64,000 nucleotides of DNA. It comes from Ignavibacteriales bacterium. Its GTDB lineage: Bacteria; Bacteroidota; Ignavibacteria; Ignavibacteriales; Ignavibacteriaceae. The notes under the pieces are model-generated. The model saw only the letters and a program-made list of their open reading frames with translations. It was not told the origin of the DNA and did not search any database. The stretch lies in assembly GCA_016707115.1 (NCBI GenBank), contig JADJIH010000001.1, forward strand, positions 248,001 through 312,000, given 5' to 3'. This document shows, one piece after another, positions 55,043 to 63,275 of this stretch. Both the position numbers and the translations under genes were made by a program. Each line of letters opens with the position of its first letter. The stretch's first letter is position 1.

Positions 55043-56518
55043 TTGAAAACCAATCCTAAAATTCCAGAAGAGCTTATCTACAAAATCTGGGAAGAGAAGC
55101 GAATTGATGCTTCTCTTACAACTGCTGAGGGCTTATCAATAGAAATAATCGATTGTGGAGTTAGGAACACTGATGAAGCAGGCCCTGATTACAGGCATGC
55201 CAGAATAAAAATTGGTAACATTACGTTTGCCGGTGATGTTGAAATAGACACATTACATTCTGATTGGAAAGCCCACGGACACAATCTTAATCAGCGATAC
55301 AATAAAGTAATTCTTCATGCAGTCCTTTCCAATGATTCATCTTATCCATTTGTTGTAACTCAAAGTGGCAGAAAAGTTCCAACGCTATCATTAGAAGGAT
55401 ATTTATCTGCTACGATTAAGCAAAATATCCAGCAGGATCTAAAAGCAATTCAATCTGAAGATGAAATTAAAATGCCATGCTCTCAACTAAATCATAATGT
55501 TGATAGAAGAGAAAAGTTAAGTTATTTGAAAAATCTTGGATTGTTAAGGTTTAGAAAAAAATGTGAAAAGAATATTGAACGGCTTAAGGAAATTGTTTTA
55601 TTAAATGAACTTCATATTAAAGAGCCAAAAGTATTTCACGATTTTCATAAAGAAATATCTAATCGAGAATACGTACAGAAGGATTTTGAACATTTAGAAT
55701 TATGGCAACAGCTTTACTATGAACAATTATTTGAAGCTCTTGGCTATTCTAAAAACAAAGACATAATGTTGAAGTTAAGCAAGGCAGTGGATATTAAATT
55801 CTTTAAAACTATTGATGAACTAAATAAAGAAAAAATCGAAAGTATTCTTTTTCATATCAGCGGCATGTTTCCAGATGTAATTGATATTCCAAACGAAGAA
55901 ACTTCCGAATATATGAGAAACAGTTTAGATTTATGGACGGCTATTAAGAATAATTATGATTCAGGCTTTCTAAACAAAAACGAATGGAACTTTTTTAAGC
56001 TGCGACCACAAAATTTTCCAACAATTAGAATTGCTGCTGGTGCAAGGTTGCTTGAAAAAATTATCATTCACGAACAATTTATTAGGATAATTAATATTTT
56101 TAAACAACATTCAGATATCAATAAGCTGATTACCAAACTAAGAAACGAAATCATTATTAAAGGAGAGGGCTATTGGGCTGGGCATTACAATTTTAATAAA
56201 GAAACAAAGACAAAGTTAAATTATTTTATTGGACTTGGAAGAGCTGATGAAATTGTAATAAATATAATTCTCCCAATTTATTCAGTCTACTTTGAAATTC
56301 ATGGCGATAAAGATCTTTCTCAAAAAGTTTTAAATTTGTTCCTTAATTATTATCAAAAAGAAGGTAATCATCTTGTTGATCAGGTTAATGATATCCTTGG
56401 ATTAAAGAACGAAAAATTCAGAAGTGTATATTATCAGGGAATGATTGATCTTTTTAGAAACTACTGTATTAAAAATAAATGTATGGAATGCGAAATTGGT
56501 AAAAAAGTTTTTAATTAA
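55043..56518 (+). CDS. DUF2851 family protein
   Basis: A 491-aa protein starting with TTG: PEELIYKIWEEKRI, then VEIDTLHSDWKAHGHNLN and YNKVILHAVLSND, the well-conserved DUF2851 N-terminal region. The C-terminus has a four-cysteine-like end, NYCIKNKCMECEIGKKVFN. Common in Bacteroidota; function unknown. The C-terminal CxxxxCxxC might bind a metal. It converges on the nuclease gene with a 4-nt overlap. Confidence 0.85.
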   Translation: MKTNPKIPEELIYKIWEEKRIDASLTTAEGLSIEIIDCGVRNTDEAGPDYRHARIKIGNITFAGDVEIDTLHSDWKAHGHNLNQRYNKVILHAVLSNDSSYPFVVTQSGRKVPTLSLEGYLSATIKQNIQQDLKAIQSEDEIKMPCSQLNHNVDRREKLSYLKNLGLLRFRKKCEKNIERLKEIVLLNELHIKEPKVFHDFHKEISNREYVQKDFEHLELWQQLYYEQLFEALGYSKNKDIMLKLSKAVDIKFFKTIDELNKEKIESILFHISGMFPDVIDIPNEETSEYMRNSLDLWTAIKNNYDSGFLNKNEWNFFKLRPQNFPTIRIAAGARLLEKIIIHEQFIRIINIFKQHSDINKLITKLRNEIIIKGEGYWAGHYNFNKETKTKLNYFIGLGRADEIVINIILPIYSVYFEIHGDKDLSQKVLNLFLNYYQKEGNHLVDQVNDILGLKNEKFRSVYYQGMIDLFRNYCIKNKCMECEIGKKVFN

Positions 56519-57102
56519 TTATTCTGTGATAACCGTTTAATATCATCTCTTAATTTTGCTGCACGTTCAAACTCTTCACTTTCCAAAGCTTCGCGTAGTT
56601 TATCCTGTAACGCTGCAAGTTGGGCTTCTTTTGATAGCGGTTTTTTATCAGATTCAAAATCAGTACTCTCAAATCCCGGTATATCAGTCTCATCTGAGGG
56701 AATGAATGCAGCTGTACTCATGACTGTTTCACTAACATAAATAGGTGCATAAGTGCGCACAGCCAATGCGATAGCATCGCTTGGCCGTGCATCAATTTCA
56801 TTAGTTAATCCGGAGGCTTCCAGAATTATTTTTGCATAAAAAGTATTTTCTTTAAGTTCATTTACAATTATTTCTACAACGTTTGCACCAAGATTATCAA
56901 CCAGAGTTTTCAACAGATCATGAGTTAACGGTCTTGGAGGTTTAATACCTTCCATCTCAAGAGCAATTGCCTGTGCTTCAAAGGCACCAATAATTATTGG
57001 TAACCTGCGTGTGCCTTCAATTTCTTTTAATAAAATTGCGTAAGCTCCACCTGTTGATGGGTTGGTTGACAAACCTAATATTTCACACTGAACTTTATCC
57101 AA
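56515..57102 (-). CDS. Bifunctional nuclease family protein (DUF151) with UVR motif
   Basis: A 195-aa protein. The DUF151 domain at 1-135 has IIIGAFEAQAIALEMEGIKP, RPLTHDLLKTLVDNLGANV and ARPSDAIALAVRTYAPIYVS. Residues 160-195 are a UvrB/C-type helical motif (ALESEEFERAAKLRDDIKRL). DUF151 proteins are linked to RNase/DNase activity in plants, and in bacteria the role is unclear. Confidence 0.9.
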   Translation of the reverse strand: MDKVQCEILGLSTNPSTGGAYAILLKEIEGTRRLPIIIGAFEAQAIALEMEGIKPPRPLTHDLLKTLVDNLGANVVEIIVNELKENTFYAKIILEASGLTNEIDARPSDAIALAVRTYAPIYVSETVMSTAAFIPSDETDIPGFESTDFESDKKPLSKEAQLAALQDKLREALESEEFERAAKLRDDIKRLSQNN

Positions 57103-57119
57103 CTTTTTAGCCTGCTATA

Positions 57120-58088
57120 TTATGAACGAATTTTTTTTATTTCTTCTGTAAGTACTGGTAAAATTTCAAAAAGATCTCCAGCAATCCCATAATCGGCAAC
57201 ACTAAAAATTGGAGCATCCTTATCCTTATTAATCGCAACAATGTATTTTGATGTAGACATTCCTGCAAGATGCTGAATTGCACCGGAAATTCCGCAGGCA
57301 ACATATAAAGAAGGGGAGACAGTTTTTCCTGTTTGCCCAACCTGCTCACGATGAGGTCTCCAGCCGGCATCAACAACAGCACGGGAAGCACCAACTGCAG
57401 CACCAAGTGAATCAGCAAGAGATTCTATGAGATTGAAATTTTCCGGTCCCTTCATTCCTCTTCCGCCAGAAACAATAATATCTGCTTCTGCAACATCTAA
57501 TTTTCCTTCCGATTTTTTGAAAGAAACAACTTTTGATTTTAGGTTTGGAGAGGATATCCCTTTTATTTCAATATTACTGGTTCCATTTTCATATAATTCA
57601 GCTTTAAATACATTCGGTCTGATTGTAAATACTTTTACAACTGAGGATAATTTTACTTTAGTAAAAGCTTTTCCGGCATAAATTGGACGAGTTGCAATAA
57701 CTTCACCCGACTCAACCTGAAGATTTACACAATCCGTAATACATCCTGAGTTTAACTTAACTGCTAATCTAGGTGCAAGATCATTTCCAAGAGATGTGTT
57801 ACCAACAATTAAACAAACTGCATTTACTTCTTTAGAATAGTTACTGATAGCCTCTGTATATCCGCTAGAAGTGTAATTACTAAATTCAGAATTTTTTAAA
57901 TGAATAATTTTTTGAATACCATATTTAGAAATGTTGTTAAGATCATTTACATCATTTCCAACAACAACTGCTTCAACTTCAAGATTTAATTCTTTCGCTA
58001 ATTTTGATGCAACACTTGCTACTTCATATGAAACTTTTTTTAATGAGCCTTCTCTTTGCTCTAAGATTGCTAAAATTTTATTTGCCAT
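57120..58088 (-). CDS. etfA: Electron transfer flavoprotein alpha subunit
   Basis: A 322-aa protein with the N-terminal domain of the EtfA/FixB family and the C-terminal FAD-binding domain: VSGGRGMKGPENFNLIESLA, GASRAVVDAGWRPHREQVGQ, and ACGISGAIQHLAGMSTSKYI with INKDKDAPIF. It carries electrons from acyl-CoA and other dehydrogenases to the quinone pool. It follows etfB by 8 nt. Confidence 0.95.
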   Translation of the reverse strand: MANKILAILEQREGSLKKVSYEVASVASKLAKELNLEVEAVVVGNDVNDLNNISKYGIQKIIHLKNSEFSNYTSSGYTEAISNYSKEVNAVCLIVGNTSLGNDLAPRLAVKLNSGCITDCVNLQVESGEVIATRPIYAGKAFTKVKLSSVVKVFTIRPNVFKAELYENGTSNIEIKGISSPNLKSKVVSFKKSEGKLDVAEADIIVSGGRGMKGPENFNLIESLADSLGAAVGASRAVVDAGWRPHREQVGQTGKTVSPSLYVACGISGAIQHLAGMSTSKYIVAINKDKDAPIFSVADYGIAGDLFEILPVLTEEIKKIRS

Positions 58089-58096
58089 AATTTTGC

Positions 58097-58849
58097 CTAT
58101 ATAACCTTTGCTTCTTCTCTTAATAATTTAACTAATTCAGCTACCGCGCTGCTGTCTGTTCCCAATATTCTTCCAGGTTGCTTAGAGGTTGGAAGGTTCA
58201 TATCAATTATCTCAGAATGATTTGGAGATTGTGCCGCAGCTTTTTCCGCAATAGTTTTTTTCTTTGAGGCCATTATCCCTTTTAAAGAAGCATAACGTGG
58301 TTCATTCAATCCTTTTTGAGTTGTGATTATTGCAGGTAATTCAGTTTCAACAACTTCTCTTCCGCCTTCAATTTCTCGTTCAGCAGTAATTTTTGAGCCT
58401 TCTAATTTAAAATCAACTACAACCGGAACACAATTATAACCGAGTAATTCTGCCGTAACTTGTCCGGTAATTGAGTTGTCAAAATCAACGGACTGTTTAC
58501 CAAAGAATGCAATCTCGCATCCAAGTGATTTAATTTCATCTGCAAGAGCGTGAGCAATTCCAAAAGAATCTCTTATAGAGTCATCTTTTAGAAGAATACC
58601 TTCATCAACACCCATTGCTAATGCTTTTCGGATCGACTCTTTGTTTGTATCGCCACCAACGCTGATAGCATATACTATCGAATCGCCGCCGATTTTTTCT
58701 TTAGTTTTAAGTGCTTCTTCAACTGCAAATTCATCATAAGGATTTATGATATAAGTAACACCGGTTGGATCAATTGTTTTTCTATCCGCTCCGATTTTTA
58801 TTCTTGTAGCAGTGTCTGGTACGTGACTAACACATACTGCTATTTTCAT
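58097..58849 (-). CDS. etfB: Electron transfer flavoprotein beta subunit
   Basis: A 250-aa protein: NPYDEFAVEEALKTKEKIGG near the N-terminus, GKQSVDFDNSITGQVTAELL, and EREIEGGREVVETELPAIIT are EtfB signatures. It forms a heterodimer with EtfA. A strong GGAGG site precedes the ATG. It is first gene of the etfBA pair. Confidence 0.95.
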   Translation of the reverse strand: MKIAVCVSHVPDTATRIKIGADRKTIDPTGVTYIINPYDEFAVEEALKTKEKIGGDSIVYAISVGGDTNKESIRKALAMGVDEGILLKDDSIRDSFGIAHALADEIKSLGCEIAFFGKQSVDFDNSITGQVTAELLGYNCVPVVVDFKLEGSKITAEREIEGGREVVETELPAIITTQKGLNEPRYASLKGIMASKKKTIAEKAAAQSPNHSEIIDMNLPTSKQPGRILGTDSSAVAELVKLLREEAKVI

Positions 58850-59014
58850 TTAACCTCCGTAAAGTTCTTAGTTTTTGATACAAAAATATAAAGACACAGT
58901 GTTCTAAAATCAATTATAAGATGTGTTTATTAATAAGATTAACTTTATTGTGTGAGGAATACGTAATTTTTGTTAAGGCTTTTATAAAAAAAATCAAATA
59001 AGTATTTTTTAGCT

Positions 59015-59305
59015 ATGGAATTAAAACCGGATGAAACCAGACAGATTGAAATAAATACTGAAGAGATAACCGATGTTAATCTCTCTTCAAGAGTTGTACT
59101 ATTTAATGATGATTGGCATACATTTGAAGAAGTAATAGCACAGCTTATAATTGCAACAAAATGCAGTTTTGAAAAAGCTCGAGGATTTGCTTTTGAAGTG
59201 CACGTTAAAGGAAAAGCTATAGTTTTCAGCGGTTCAATGAGTGAATGTTTAAGAGTTTCATCAGTTTTAGAAGAAATAGCTCTATATACTCAGATTTTAA
59301 CTTAG
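59015..59305 (+). CDS. ClpS-like Clp protease adaptor
   Basis: A 96-aa protein with the ClpS core: LFNDDWHTFEEVIAQLI, which keeps the NDD substrate-pocket residues, and ARGFAFEVHVKGKAIVFSG with the conserved His and the GKA turn. In E. coli, ClpS delivers N-degron substrates to ClpAP. The C-terminus lacks the long tail of E. coli ClpS. Convergent with the SET gene, one base apart. Confidence 0.82.
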   Translation: MELKPDETRQIEINTEEITDVNLSSRVVLFNDDWHTFEEVIAQLIIATKCSFEKARGFAFEVHVKGKAIVFSGSMSECLRVSSVLEEIALYTQILT

Positions 59306-59306
59306 C

Positions 59307-59720
59307 TCATTTTGTATCGTTTTGTTCGGATTTATTTCCGCAGTCAGAACAGGAACAATAATCATAAATCTCATCATAACCATAATCTATAGTTAACTCT
59401 TCACCTGAACGAATATCAGTTGCTGCAAATAATATAAGATTCCCATTTTCATCTTCATCAATATCGCAATTATAATTACAGGAATGATTCAAATATCTCA
59501 ACTGTGAATGATTTGAAGCATCAATATATTCATCTTCATCTTTATAGAAAATATAAACATTTCCTTCATCCTCTCTTTTCACACATTCGTCAGCATCAAT
59601 AAGTTCTCCACTAATTATTGTAATTATTTGTCCTTCTTTATGATCCATAGTTGAAAAAAGGCCCATTCCATGTACAGAGGAATCTTTTACAGTTAAATTA
59701 TTAGCAGTCATTTTATACAT
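59307..59720 (-). CDS. SET-domain protein (putative lysine methyltransferase)
   Basis: A 137-aa protein made almost only of a SET domain. The N-terminal box is VKDSSVHGMGLFST. The SAM/lysine motif is LRYLNHSCNYNC, and the second motif is SGEELTIDYGYDEIYDYC. Cysteines near the end (YCSCSDCG) may form the post-SET zinc site. Small SET proteins occur in many bacteria; substrates are mostly unknown. Confidence 0.87.
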   Translation of the reverse strand: MYKMTANNLTVKDSSVHGMGLFSTMDHKEGQIITIISGELIDADECVKREDEGNVYIFYKDEDEYIDASNHSQLRYLNHSCNYNCDIDEDENGNLILFAATDIRSGEELTIDYGYDEIYDYCSCSDCGNKSEQNDTK

Positions 59721-60175
59721 TATAGAATTTTTAGTTTAATTAGAGATTTGTCATTTTGTAATATTTTCTGATATTCTTATGATTGGAAAAGAAATCAAAG
59801 AAGTAAATCAGCTAAAATATCTTTTAAAGATATTTTTTACGAAACAAACATAAGGAAAAATTTTCATTTCTTAAATCTCAAGGCTTAGTTTGAAATTCAA
59901 GTTGTTAACTATGTCATTTGGGAGAACATTGATGATAACAATTATCAGTATTGGGAGAATGTTGATCAAATTTTTCAAATTAAAGAATGATCATTCAATC
60001 GACTAATTAAAATCAAATTATTTTTTTGGTACCTAAATTGTCATAAATTGCTAATTAGACAAAATGGCAAATAATCAATATGTCGATTATTTAATAGTCA
60101 ACTTTGTTTTTAGTTGCCTTTATCAATAATTCTTTGAATATTGCATCAGGATTTATTCATCATTTAGGAGGTCTT
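59721..60175. other. Intergenic regulatory region before the cytochrome operon
   Basis: A 455-nt gap without a gene. It has a 9-bp hairpin (AAATATCTT / AAGATATTT) near 59815-59835, a spaced direct repeat (59918-59966), and an imperfect palindrome (TTGTC...GACAA, 60038-60062). No promoter with the full consensus was found. Confidence 0.5.
59918..59966. repeat. Two-copy direct repeat, possible operator
   Basis: TTGGGAGAACATTGAT (59918-59933) and TTGGGAGAATGTTGAT (59951-59966): 14 of 16 bases equal, 33 nt apart, about three helix turns. It lies about 210-260 nt before the first cytochrome start. Confidence 0.55.
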
Positions 60176-60721
60176 ATGAAACTCTTTACTTACATCCTTG
60201 CTACGCTTATTCTCACACCTTTCATATTAATTCAAGCTCAAAACGGTCATTCATATATTGGTGTGGAAGCGTGTGCAATGTGCCATAAAACAGAAAAACA
60301 AGGCAGCCAACTATCCATCTGGCAAAATAGCAAACACTCAAAAGCTTATGAAACACTAAAGACAGATAAAGCTAATCAAATCGCGAAAGAAAAAGGGTTT
60401 AGTACTTTAGCAGTTGAAACGCCTGAATGTTTGAAATGTCACGTTTCGGGTTATAATATTGATGCATCATTAAAAGGTAAGAAATTTAAAGTAGAAGATG
60501 GTGTGCAGTGCGAAACTTGTCACGGAGCAGGATCTGATTATAAAGATATGAAAGTAATGAAAGACAAAGATTTGGCTATAAAGAATGGATTGGTTATGCA
60601 TGATAAACTTGAAAGTTTTTGTATTGGATGTCATAATGTTGAAAGTCCTACTTTTGTAGATATGAATATTGATGAAGCTTGGCAGAAGATCAAACACTCA
60701 GTACCTAAAACTCAAAATTAA
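60176..60721 (+). CDS. Tetrahaem cytochrome c (c554-like)
   Basis: A 181-aa periplasmic protein with a signal peptide ending near LIQAQ and four CxxCH motifs (CAMCH, CLKCH, CETCH, CIGCH). The stretch YIGVEACAMCHKTEKQGSQL and WQNSKHSKAYETL fits the cytochrome c554 type. The start is the ATG at 60176 behind a strong GGAGG site; a longer frame from 60104 would spoil the signal peptide. It likely passes electrons in the periplasm between the inner membrane and the outer-membrane conduit encoded downstream. Confidence 0.9.
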   Translation: MKLFTYILATLILTPFILIQAQNGHSYIGVEACAMCHKTEKQGSQLSIWQNSKHSKAYETLKTDKANQIAKEKGFSTLAVETPECLKCHVSGYNIDASLKGKKFKVEDGVQCETCHGAGSDYKDMKVMKDKDLAIKNGLVMHDKLESFCIGCHNVESPTFVDMNIDEAWQKIKHSVPKTQN

Positions 60722-60754
60722 TTTTATTAGAGAATAATTCTTACAGAAAATTAA

Positions 60755-62020
60755 ATGAAAAAAATAATACTTTTGCTCTTTATAGGAGCTTCCGCATTTA
60801 TTTCAGCTCAAAATATTAATGGAAGATTCTCAAGTTCTCTTTATACTTTTGAAAGATATGATTCACTCAGTTCATCCGAACAGTATTTAAGAGCTTATGA
60901 GATGTTGAACCTTAATTTAAACTATGGTAAAGTATCCGTAAGATCATATCTTAATTTTGAAACAGATGTTATGTCCAAGATGCAATCTGATCCAAGATTA
61001 AGATTCTATAACCTGTATTTAGAAGCCAGGGATATTATGGATGTAGCTACAGTTAGATTAGGTAGACAGCCAATCATCAATAGCATTGCCGGAGGTGTTT
61101 ATGATGGTGCATCGCTTACTCTTAAAAAAGCGGAGTACAAGTTAAACGCATATTTTGGCGGTAATGTTCCTGCTTATCAAGAATTTAAGCTAATCGAAAA
61201 TTTTGAAGATAATTTTTTATACGGCGGAAAGTTTACAACCACTGTAATTCCTAATTTTCAAATTGGTGTAGGTTATGTAAATAAAAATTTTCAACCACAG
61301 AACTATACCGCTAACAGATTAAACCCGGATTTAAATCTTATTGAAGTTGATATTGAAAATAAATCAAATCAGTATGAATTTATTACAGGTGAAGTCAATT
61401 ACAATCAAAAAGGTTTAGTTTCTATCTTTACCCGTTATGATTATGATTTAAACTTCAATCAAACATCCAAGTTTGAGTTTGATGCACGAACAGAAGCAGT
61501 TGAAAATTGGGCACTAAATCTTTATTACAATTATCGTGAACCAAAAATAAGATACAACTCAATATTTGCTGTATTTGATTATGGAAATACTCAAGAAATA
61601 GAACTTGGTGCAGACTATCAAATCAGCAAAACTTTTACTCTATTAGGTAAGTTCGGAAACGTTCAGTATAAGGATGAAAATTCTCAAAGAGTTGGACTCG
61701 GTATTTCCACAACTTACGGAAATATAAATTATCGTAAAACATTTGGTTATGCAGGAGAATTGGATGCTGTTTCGTTATATACTGGCTATACTATTTTTGA
61801 AGGCCTGTTAACACCTTCGGTTGGGTTGTCTTACACCAATTATAAACTAAATCCTGATGCTGAAGCAAATAACATTACTACATTAATGGTTGGAGCAAAT
61901 ATTCGTCCATTCCGTATGCTATCCTTCGATTTGCAAGGACAGTATATGGATAACAAAATTTATAAGAATGATTTAAGATTGTTCTTCAAACTTAACTACT
62001 GGTTTAACTTAAACATCTAA
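60755..62020 (+). CDS. Outer-membrane beta-barrel protein of the cytochrome cluster
   Basis: A 421-aa protein with a signal peptide (ending FISAQN), then alternating strands rich in Tyr/Asn/Phe and an aromatic C-terminus (FFKLNYWFNLNI). It contains VATVRLGRQPIINSIAGGVYD, a motif found near the start of several porins (quoted in part). No haem motif. Set between two multihaem cytochrome genes, it could be the porin of a porin-cytochrome complex, though it is much shorter than MtrB. Confidence 0.75.
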   Translation: MKKIILLLFIGASAFISAQNINGRFSSSLYTFERYDSLSSSEQYLRAYEMLNLNLNYGKVSVRSYLNFETDVMSKMQSDPRLRFYNLYLEARDIMDVATVRLGRQPIINSIAGGVYDGASLTLKKAEYKLNAYFGGNVPAYQEFKLIENFEDNFLYGGKFTTTVIPNFQIGVGYVNKNFQPQNYTANRLNPDLNLIEVDIENKSNQYEFITGEVNYNQKGLVSIFTRYDYDLNFNQTSKFEFDARTEAVENWALNLYYNYREPKIRYNSIFAVFDYGNTQEIELGADYQISKTFTLLGKFGNVQYKDENSQRVGLGISTTYGNINYRKTFGYAGELDAVSLYTGYTIFEGLLTPSVGLSYTNYKLNPDAEANNITTLMVGANIRPFRMLSFDLQGQYMDNKIYKNDLRLFFKLNYWFNLNI

Positions 62021-62030
62021 GATTCTAAAT

Positions 62031-63239
62031 ATGCAAAAATTAAAAGTTTTATATCTGTTTGTTTTTTTAGGAATGATTACATTCCTTTTAATTGGTGCCA
62101 TGGATTCTTCGGAAGACATTAAACTTGTTACAAATGAAGGTAGAATTAAATTTTCACACTCACTTCACAAAGATTTGGCTGATTGTCAAACCTGCCATTC
62201 TGCAGCAAGCGAAAGCGTAAGTTTGAACGATCCACTATTCCCAAATCACGATAATTGTTCTGCTTGTCACGAAGTTGATAATGAAGAAGAATGTTCAACT
62301 TGTCATTATGATGATAATTATGAAGCTCTTGTTAAAACCAAATCTGAATTATTGTTCAATCATAAAATTCATATGACAGACAAAGATGTTAATTGTGAAT
62401 CCTGCCACAAGGGAATAAGTGAAGTTGATTATAGCTGGCAATCTGCAGGTGCTCATCCCAAAATGGAAACTTGCTATTCATGCCACAATGATAAAACAGT
62501 AGCCTCAAATGCTTGTGAATCTTGTCATATCTCAACTGCAAACTTAAAACCACAGGATCATCAAGTTGTTAACTTTGCAAAAATGCATAAATTTGCTGCT
62601 CTTGAGTTTAATGCAAATTGTGTAATGTGCCATGATAATCAAAGTTGTGAAGACTGCCATGTTGCAACTACTGGAATTACTGAAACAAATACTCTTAATG
62701 ATTTCTATCAACCGTATTATCCAAGTAATTTTGTTGATGGTGCAAAAGTACAGGCGATCAATCGTGTGCATGAACTTAATTACAGATTCTCACACGGAAT
62801 AGATTCGCGCGGCAAAACATCTGAATGTCAGACTTGCCATCAAACTGAAACATTCTGTGTTGAGTGTCATCAGTCAGAAGATCAGGATTTTGCTTTTGGC
62901 GGAATCGTACCTGCTTCTCACTTGAAATCAGACTTTAAGACTTTTGGTGTTGGTTCCGGTGGTGGAGATCACGCAATCTTAGCTAAGCGTGATATTGAGC
63001 GATGTATGTCTTGTCATGACGTTAATGGTGCTGATCCTACTTGTATTACTTGCCATTTTGATGCTGATGGAATCAAAGGTACAAATCCCAAAACTCATCC
63101 AGTTGGTTTTATGAGTGATAATGAGGAGGGTGATTGGCATAACGATAATTCATCCGTATGTTATAATTGTCATACAAGTGCTTCACCGCAATCTCAACCT
63201 GGTGTTGGTTTCTGTGGTTACTGCCATGGAGTAAAGTAA
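62031..63239 (+). CDS. 14-haem cytochrome c
   Basis: A 402-aa protein with an N-terminal signal or anchor helix (YLFVFLGMITFLLIGAM) and 14 CxxCH motifs, one per about 29 residues: CQTCH, CSACH, CSTCH, CESCH, CYSCH, CESCH, CVMCH, CEDCH, CQTCH, CVECH, CMSCH, CITCH, CYNCH, CGYCH. No lipobox Cys. Haem density and extra histidines point to a bis-His electron wire of the c3/doubled-CxxCH kind. It may sit in or near the barrel like MtrA. Confidence 0.88.
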   Translation: MQKLKVLYLFVFLGMITFLLIGAMDSSEDIKLVTNEGRIKFSHSLHKDLADCQTCHSAASESVSLNDPLFPNHDNCSACHEVDNEEECSTCHYDDNYEALVKTKSELLFNHKIHMTDKDVNCESCHKGISEVDYSWQSAGAHPKMETCYSCHNDKTVASNACESCHISTANLKPQDHQVVNFAKMHKFAALEFNANCVMCHDNQSCEDCHVATTGITETNTLNDFYQPYYPSNFVDGAKVQAINRVHELNYRFSHGIDSRGKTSECQTCHQTETFCVECHQSEDQDFAFGGIVPASHLKSDFKTFGVGSGGGDHAILAKRDIERCMSCHDVNGADPTCITCHFDADGIKGTNPKTHPVGFMSDNEEGDWHNDNSSVCYNCHTSASPQSQPGVGFCGYCHGVK

Positions 63240-63275
63240 TTTATTAAAACTGAAAATATTTTTACGGAAAAACTA

